From Lutjanus erythropterus (Eukaryota; Chordata; Actinopteri; Lutjaniformes; Lutjanidae), in contig CM034600.1 in assembly GCA_020091685.1 (NCBI GenBank), forward strand, positions 37,491,536-37,555,535: a stretch of 64,000 nt of DNA, in the 5' to 3' direction. Under the pieces are notes generated by a model. It worked only from the letters and a program-made list of their open reading frames with translations, was not told the DNA's origin and searched no databases. How positions within the stretch are numbered: position 1 is the stretch's first letter; the number at the start of each line of letters is the position of its first letter. Shown piece after piece: positions 60,101-64,000 of this stretch. Both the position numbers and the translations under genes were made by a program.

Positions 60101-63100
60101 GCGCAGACCGACAAACCACCGCCAGCACAAACGACACCGAGGGTCGGAGAGAAGGAAGCACATGCACCGTGATTCGCCCCATTCCCATGTTGTAGTAAAG
60201 CTTTGACGAGAATCGATTAAATGCTGCTGAAGCTTCGAAGCCCAGAAAAGACTTTGCACGGCAGCCCTAGCTGGCCGTAAAATTTGATTGACACGGAATT
60301 GGATTTATATGACACTGATTGGCCAATCAAGCTGAAAACCTGCTGATTGATTGATTGGTGGCTCTTTAGACAGAACCAGCAGCCTGGCACTGAAACACCT
60401 ACATTATGATCGACTCACTTATGCTCACATATACAGGCTTCTGTTGATGTGTTGTAGGTCATTCAAACTCTTCTGCATGAGGTCTTTGTAGCCATTATAG
60501 GCAATTTTGTCATTTTTCAAACACCAAGGCATTTCCTTTTTATTTAATCTGCTTTGGATAAGACTGACATAGTTGTACTAGTTTACTCAGTGTGTGCCCT
60601 AAATCATATAAAACTAATTCACCAGTGATTTAACCCTGCTGCTCATGTTTTAGTGCAGCAACAAGGATCCTCTCCTCTTCTCTTTCTCCTCCTTCAGTCC
60701 TCCTCTTCTCTTCCTCCATCTTTTGTCCTCATCTCCTCACCTCTCCTCCTGCTCTGTCCCAGTTTCTCTCTCAGGGGAGTGGATGGAGGAGAATATAGAT
60801 GGATGTGACTCTCGGGCTTCTCTCTTAGGGACATCTGTCAACCTGCTGTAGTCGCTCCGTCTCTGTTTGTGCCTTTGGTAACAGCAGCAGCAGTTCAGAT
60901 CTGAATGAAGAAATACAGCATGACACTGAAATACTCGCCTACATTTTTCAGTGGAAACTTGGTCACTTATTCAAAAAAACTATTTTGTGTGAATTTGAAC
61001 ACATAATTCGTTCAGACGAATTTGAACACAACTCAAGAGTCCCAAACTTCGGTAAAGTCTTTGTTTTCCTGCGTGGTGCCGTACAGCTGCTCAGTGTCTG
61101 GAGTTGTCAGTGAGATGACGTTGTACAGTTGATGTCGCTCCTCTGGGCTCTGGAGCCTCGGCTGCGTCACTCGTGTTGCAGCTGAGTCCTCGGGCGAGAC
61201 TGAAGCAGCATGACGGCTGACTGATTAACCTTAATTTAATAACTTATTGCCGGCACTCAGGTTCAGACAAGGTCACAAGATAATTAATATACGTGTCTAT
61301 AAAACAAACACTTGTTTAACTGTACATGAATTCATACAAACCTGTCAAATTTATGGGATCTTTGGTTTTCCGTCCTCTAAAAGGAGGCGTGGCGACAACG
61401 TTTTGGTGAAGTACCTGTTTGTGCCGGTCTTTATTTCTGATCGGGGGTGCTGGGGTCTTCCTGGATTAAAAGCATGTATATATGTCTATGATCTGAACTA
61501 CAGTAGTACCAAATTATTTAAAGGATTGATGGTAAATTCATGTCACATCAATAAAAAGTTAGTCATTGTGTTGCCAGATTATTTTATTTAACTGATAGAA
61601 ATGATGGTCCTCCTAACGACAAAAATCAGACCCAAGCCTTAATAAAAAAAAAAAGGTCCTTTTAGCTATTAGCTTTGCAATAAATATGACACATGGTGAA
61701 CATTTGCTTCCTAAATACATGAAACTTGAAGCTGGTGGTGGAAATTCTGCAGTTTCTGTTCAGGAAAACAGTTTTTTTGGTTTCAGAACTGAATTAGTCT
61801 GGTTGCTGGTTAAACTAGAGTTTGTATTGTCTTGAGTTAGATTTTTTTAATACATTATATTATATTTATCTTTCCACTGTTTCTCTTTGTCTCTCCTCCC
61901 AGAATGCATCAGACATGCCCGAAACGATCACCGGTCGAGACGCAGCGAGGTTTCCCATCATCGCCAGCTGTACTCTGTTTGGTCTCTACCTCTTCTTTAA
62001 GGTAACTTGGGGTTTCCTCAGCCCTTCCTCAACACCTTTATACAAGAATTGCTGTCCGAAGTCCTTCACAACAAAGAAATTACATGCACCAAGTGCTTCT
62101 TATAAAAAAAAGACATAGAATGAACAGAAAAACAAAGATGGATCAGTCCCTCCAGGATTTCTCTGGCTTTTTTGGGGGATTATTGCTGCCTAAAATCCAG
62201 CTTTTGTGAAGTACTGTGATGCATGTTTCGTCTTGTTTTGCTTTTTGCAATGAAATTGTGGGAGTGAAAATTGCAAAACATGTTTTTTTTGGTGATTGTT
62301 GTTGTTTTCAATTTTTTGTTAGATATAATTCATTAAAAATGAAAGGCATCTTATTCCAGGGAGGATAAAACTGCACTCTGTTCTTAATGTTCTAGGTAAC
62401 CTTACCAAAAAGGTTCAGCATTACAGAACTTCTAACACGTATGCTTTATTTACAAATTAAAATGAACACCTGGGGTGTGTTCCACTAAGATTCAAAATCT
62501 TTTTGGAGCTCAAATGATTGAGTTGGTTCATTGAGATGTACATGTATGACACACGGTTCACAGTGAACTGCTACAATCAGTGGAACTTTTCAGGAAGTTA
62601 GAGTTGGTCAAATTTGAGTGAGTTGTTTATAATTCATGTGAAATAAAGTAAAATGAAAAACAAAACCAACTAGTAAAAATAATAAGACATGAATAGAATA
62701 CAGAGAATGCATCTTTATAAGGACATAAACCACTTGATAATGCAAGTAAAAGTAAGATAGAATGCATAACATAAGATTGAAAATAAACCCACTGAATAAT
62801 AATAATACAACTGAAGATAAATATACTGTATATATTTATATGTAATGTGGAGTATATAATATAGTAGAGTGCATAAAGTCTAGGAAACTAGAGAAATGCA
62901 TCTCACTGGGATGAATCATCCTCCACCCTCAGTTCTGTGTCAGTCATGTTGCGTTTTGTTGCAGGTATTTTCTCAAGAGTACATCAACCTGCTGCTGTCT
63001 GTCTACTTCTTCGGCCTGGGCGTCCTGGCTCTGTCTCACACGATGAGGTAAAGACAAATGCTGATGGATGTGTGCAAACTAAACCAGTATAAATTGTGTC

Positions 63101-63227
63101 AGTGCTGTCGGTTAATATTTTTTGTTTCTGTGTCTCAGTCCTCTGATGTCCAGAATCTTTCCAGAGTCTTTCCCAAACAAACAGTACCAGCTGCTCTTCA
63201 CTCAGGGCTCTGGAGAGTCCAAAGAAG
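50954..63227 (+). CDS. hm13: Signal peptide peptidase (HM13), 5' part; gene runs off the right edge
   Basis: Four conserved exons join in frame: 50954-51178 (phase 0), 61903-62001, 62965-63047 and 63139-63227. They encode the first ~166 residues of signal peptide peptidase, the ER multipass aspartyl protease that cleaves leftover signal peptides within the membrane. Exon 1 gives a variable N-terminus with three sequons (residues 23, 28, 34) followed by the conserved 'TPEGTALAYGSLVFMALLPI' and 'FFGALRSV' (TM1). Then come 'NASDMPETITGRDAARFPII' (TM2 follows), 'VFSQEYINLLLSVYFFGLGV' (TM3) and 'FPNKQYQLLFTQGSGESKE'. Exon junctions fall where I know them in mammalian HM13 (exon 1 ends just before NASDMPE). 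The catalytic YD and GLGD motifs and the C-terminal PAL motif lie beyond position 64,000. A possible extra 36-nt exon at 56,557 would sit between TM1 and TM2. Confidence 0.95.
51277..51524. repeat. Diverged inverted repeat at the start of hm13 intron 1
   Basis: The left arm from 51,277 (TAGCTAACGGTCGCGTC, then AAGGGAACCC, TCGCGGA, CTCGCGAGA) is mirrored by the right arm ending near 51,524 (inverse of TAGCTACGGTCGTGTC, AAGGGAACCC, TCGAGAA, CTCGCGAGA). The arms are about 55-65 bp and clearly homologous. An inner imperfect hairpin lies at 51,432-51,472. The repeat is CpG-rich and lies about 100 bp after exon 1. Confidence 0.75.
52131..52229. repeat. (GA)n/(GTGA)n microsatellite
   Basis: Alternating GAGA, GTGT and GTGA blocks, nearly duplicated within the tract. 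Confidence 0.92.
52776..53020. mobile_element. Short MITE with GGGCTGCAC termini
   Basis: Left end 'CAGGGCTGCACTATATGG', right end 'GTGATTAATTGTGCTGCCCC'. Internal 'GCAATTATTTTGACTGAAAT' and 'GTGATTACAATATACAATA' blocks are those of a teleost hAT-like MITE. A second, more diverged relative begins near 54,990. Confidence 0.65.
54091..54119. repeat. (CTG)9 trinucleotide repeat
   Basis: Nine perfect CTG units in hm13 intron 1, in the sense orientation of the gene. Confidence 0.95.
54848..54900. repeat. Perfect 26-bp inverted repeat with a 1-nt centre
   Basis: Arms 54,848-54,873 and 54,875-54,900 are exact reverse complements (core TATAAGCTTTGAAACATTC), separated by a single A at 54,874. The next flanking bases do not pair. 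Confidence 0.97.
56470..56555. repeat. (GTCT)n-rich tract
   Basis: Imperfect GTCT/GTGT/GTCC tetranucleotide run ending at the acceptor of the candidate microexon. Confidence 0.85.
56557..56592 (+). CDS. hm13: Candidate in-frame microexon of hm13 (36 nt)
   Basis: A pyrimidine/GT-rich tract (TCCGTCCGTCTGTAG) precedes 36 nt and a consensus donor (AGA followed by GTGAGTATG). Both splice phases are 0, the same as the exon 1 / exon 2 junction, and the 12 codons (ELGENDYDSGFR) are open. Inclusion would add an acidic stretch between residue 75 and the Asn of NASDMPE, in the loop between TM1 and TM2. I do not know this segment from mammalian HM13. It may be an alternative exon or a chance match. Confidence 0.4.
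56593..61902 (+). other. hm13 intron 1, right part
   Basis: No conserved exon seen. 59,643-60,268 is a separate MITE-like block; the rest is AT-rich unique or unclassified sequence. Confidence 0.5.
59643..60268. mobile_element. hAT-like MITE (GGCTGCACCGAA ends)
   Basis: Left end 'ACGGCTGCACCGAATACTTT' and right end 'CTTTGCACGGCAGCCCTAG' are imperfectly inverted. Subterminal 'AAAGCTTTG' and 'GAAGCTTCGAAGC' blocks support a common origin. The GC-richer interior has no transposase I can recognise. Confidence 0.5.
61903..62001 (+). CDS. hm13: hm13 conserved exon 2
   Basis: 99 nt, acceptor CTCTCCTCCCAG and donor GTAACT, phase 0 both sides. It encodes 'NASDMPETITGRDAARFPII' and 'ASCTLFGLYLFFK' (TM2), nearly identical to mammalian HM13. 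Confidence 0.97.
62965..63047 (+). CDS. hm13: hm13 conserved exon 3
   Basis: 83 nt, TTTTGTTGCAG acceptor and AG/GTAAAG donor. It encodes 'VFSQEYINLLLSVYFFGLGV' and 'LALSHTM' (TM3). Ends in phase 2. Confidence 0.97.
63139..63227 (+). CDS. hm13: hm13 conserved exon 4
   Basis: 89 nt, TGTGTCTCAG acceptor and G/GTGAGA donor. It encodes '(S)PLMSRIFPESFPNKQYQL' and 'LFTQGSGESKE', the conserved loop before TM4. Ends in phase 1. The next exon is outside the window. Confidence 0.97.
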
Positions 63228-64000
63228 GTGAGACCCGCTGCCTGAGAAAACAAGAAACGATTCTGAAATGTAGTCGAGATTCTCTGTGTTTGATTCCACT
63301 GTGTTTACAAAAGGCTGGTCCACCCAAATTACAAAACAGTGGTGTGTTAAAATGAAGTAATGCCTCCTTGTGTAAGAGCTTATTTACTTCCTTTTCCCTT
63401 TAAAGGGATAGTTCAGTTTTTTTTGATGTGAGGTTGTGTAAGGTTCGTGTCAGTAGTCAGTGTTTTACTTACAGCTGTGGACAGGGTCAGCAGCAAAACA
63501 TATTTTAGACAGTATAAATGGCTAAAAAAATATTGTAATATAATTTTTAAGCCATATCACCCAGCCTGAGATGACAAATGTCCTGAATAGGGTTGCAAAG
63601 GATTTGTGCATTTTCCTTAACTGGTACACAGTTGCTGCCATTTCTAGACCAACAAGACAGACCAAACCAACCTGTGAGCTCTGTAGAAATACATACATTA
63701 TTGATTCAAATGTTTTTAATTGGTTAAATTTAATTTAATGCAGTTAATCAATTAACAATTAATCATTAACATCCATAGTCCTGAACACAGCAAACTGAGA
63801 AAATACAGGCAGAGAACAGGATCTCTGCAGATACACACACCACCACACGCTTGTTGTGGGTCATAAGTGATGATTGAGAGGGAATATTTTTAAATATAAT
63901 TTTATGAAAATTGTGTGACCCTTCAGTTTGGAAACCATCATATCTACTCTCCATGCAGATAGTTTTGGTTTGATTTGTCCAGGTCGTGATATTTCTAATG
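63228..64000 (+). other. hm13 intron 4 (partial)
   Basis: Contains one end of foldback family B at 63,404-63,530 ('AAAGGGATAGTTCAG', 'CTGTGGACAGGGTCAGCAGC'). No exon is seen before the window ends. Confidence 0.6.

Noticed and set aside
35462-63227. Functional partnership between the DNase-like gene and hm13
   Set aside because: They are adjacent and share an orientation, but vertebrate neighbours need not be co-functional and nothing in the sequence links them.
1-64000. CRISPR arrays, prophage, plasmid or bacterial operons
   Set aside because: No spaced direct repeats, ribosome binding sites or compact gene strings; the sequence is clearly vertebrate nuclear DNA.

Overview
The window is vertebrate nuclear DNA, most likely from a ray-finned (percomorph-like) teleost. 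The evidence is interrupted genes with GT-AG introns, long AT-rich non-coding stretches, very dense (CA)n, (CT)n, (GATA)n and (GTCT)n microsatellites, Tc1/mariner and hAT remnants, a CR1/L2-type LINE tail, a tRNA-derived SINE, and many short repeats ending in 'AAAGGGATAGTTCACCC'-like sequence. There are no operons, CRISPR arrays or prokaryotic genes. Most open frames longer than 60 codons are chance frames or microsatellite translations; the real genes are split into short exons that I assembled by hand from splice sites and protein-family similarity.

Layout. (1) 1-720: a CpG-rich stretch that looks like the promoter and first, probably non-coding, exon of a minus-strand gene lying mostly off the left edge. 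(2) 720-35,450: about 35 kb without a convincing intact gene, made of repeats: several foldback/MITE families, an L2-like LINE end, a Tc1 fragment, a tRNA-SINE, a 1.0-kb hAT element with an 8-bp target-site duplication, a BED-finger hAT remnant, and an isolated 45-codon alpha-tubulin C-terminus. (3) 35,455 to about 47,970, plus strand: a complete eight-exon DNase I-family gene of the DNASE1L1-like type (308 residues; signal peptide, nuclease domain, hydrophobic C-terminal tail). (4) 48,230-50,540: an intergenic spacer with two adjacent degenerate minisatellites. (5) About 50,850 to beyond 64,000, plus strand: the 5' half of hm13, encoding signal peptide peptidase. Exon 1 and the next three conserved exons are present; the catalytic YD and GLGD segments lie off the right edge.

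The two complete or partial genes lie head to tail on the plus strand, about 3 kb apart. They both concern the secretory pathway (a secreted or surface nuclease and an ER intramembrane protease), but nothing in the sequence shows that they work together.

The observations most worth a second look are: the DNase-like protein appears to lack the catalytic-pair Glu (E78 of DNase I) and the conserved Asn of the GDFNAxC motif; three of its introns have splice sites built from microsatellite; hm13 intron 1 contains a possible phase-0 36-nt microexon; hm13 intron 1 also begins with a roughly 250-bp inverted repeat carrying a TCTCGCGAGA site and a near match; two almost spacer-free perfect palindromes occur in non-coding DNA; and an alpha-tubulin tail fragment is stranded in the gene-poor region.
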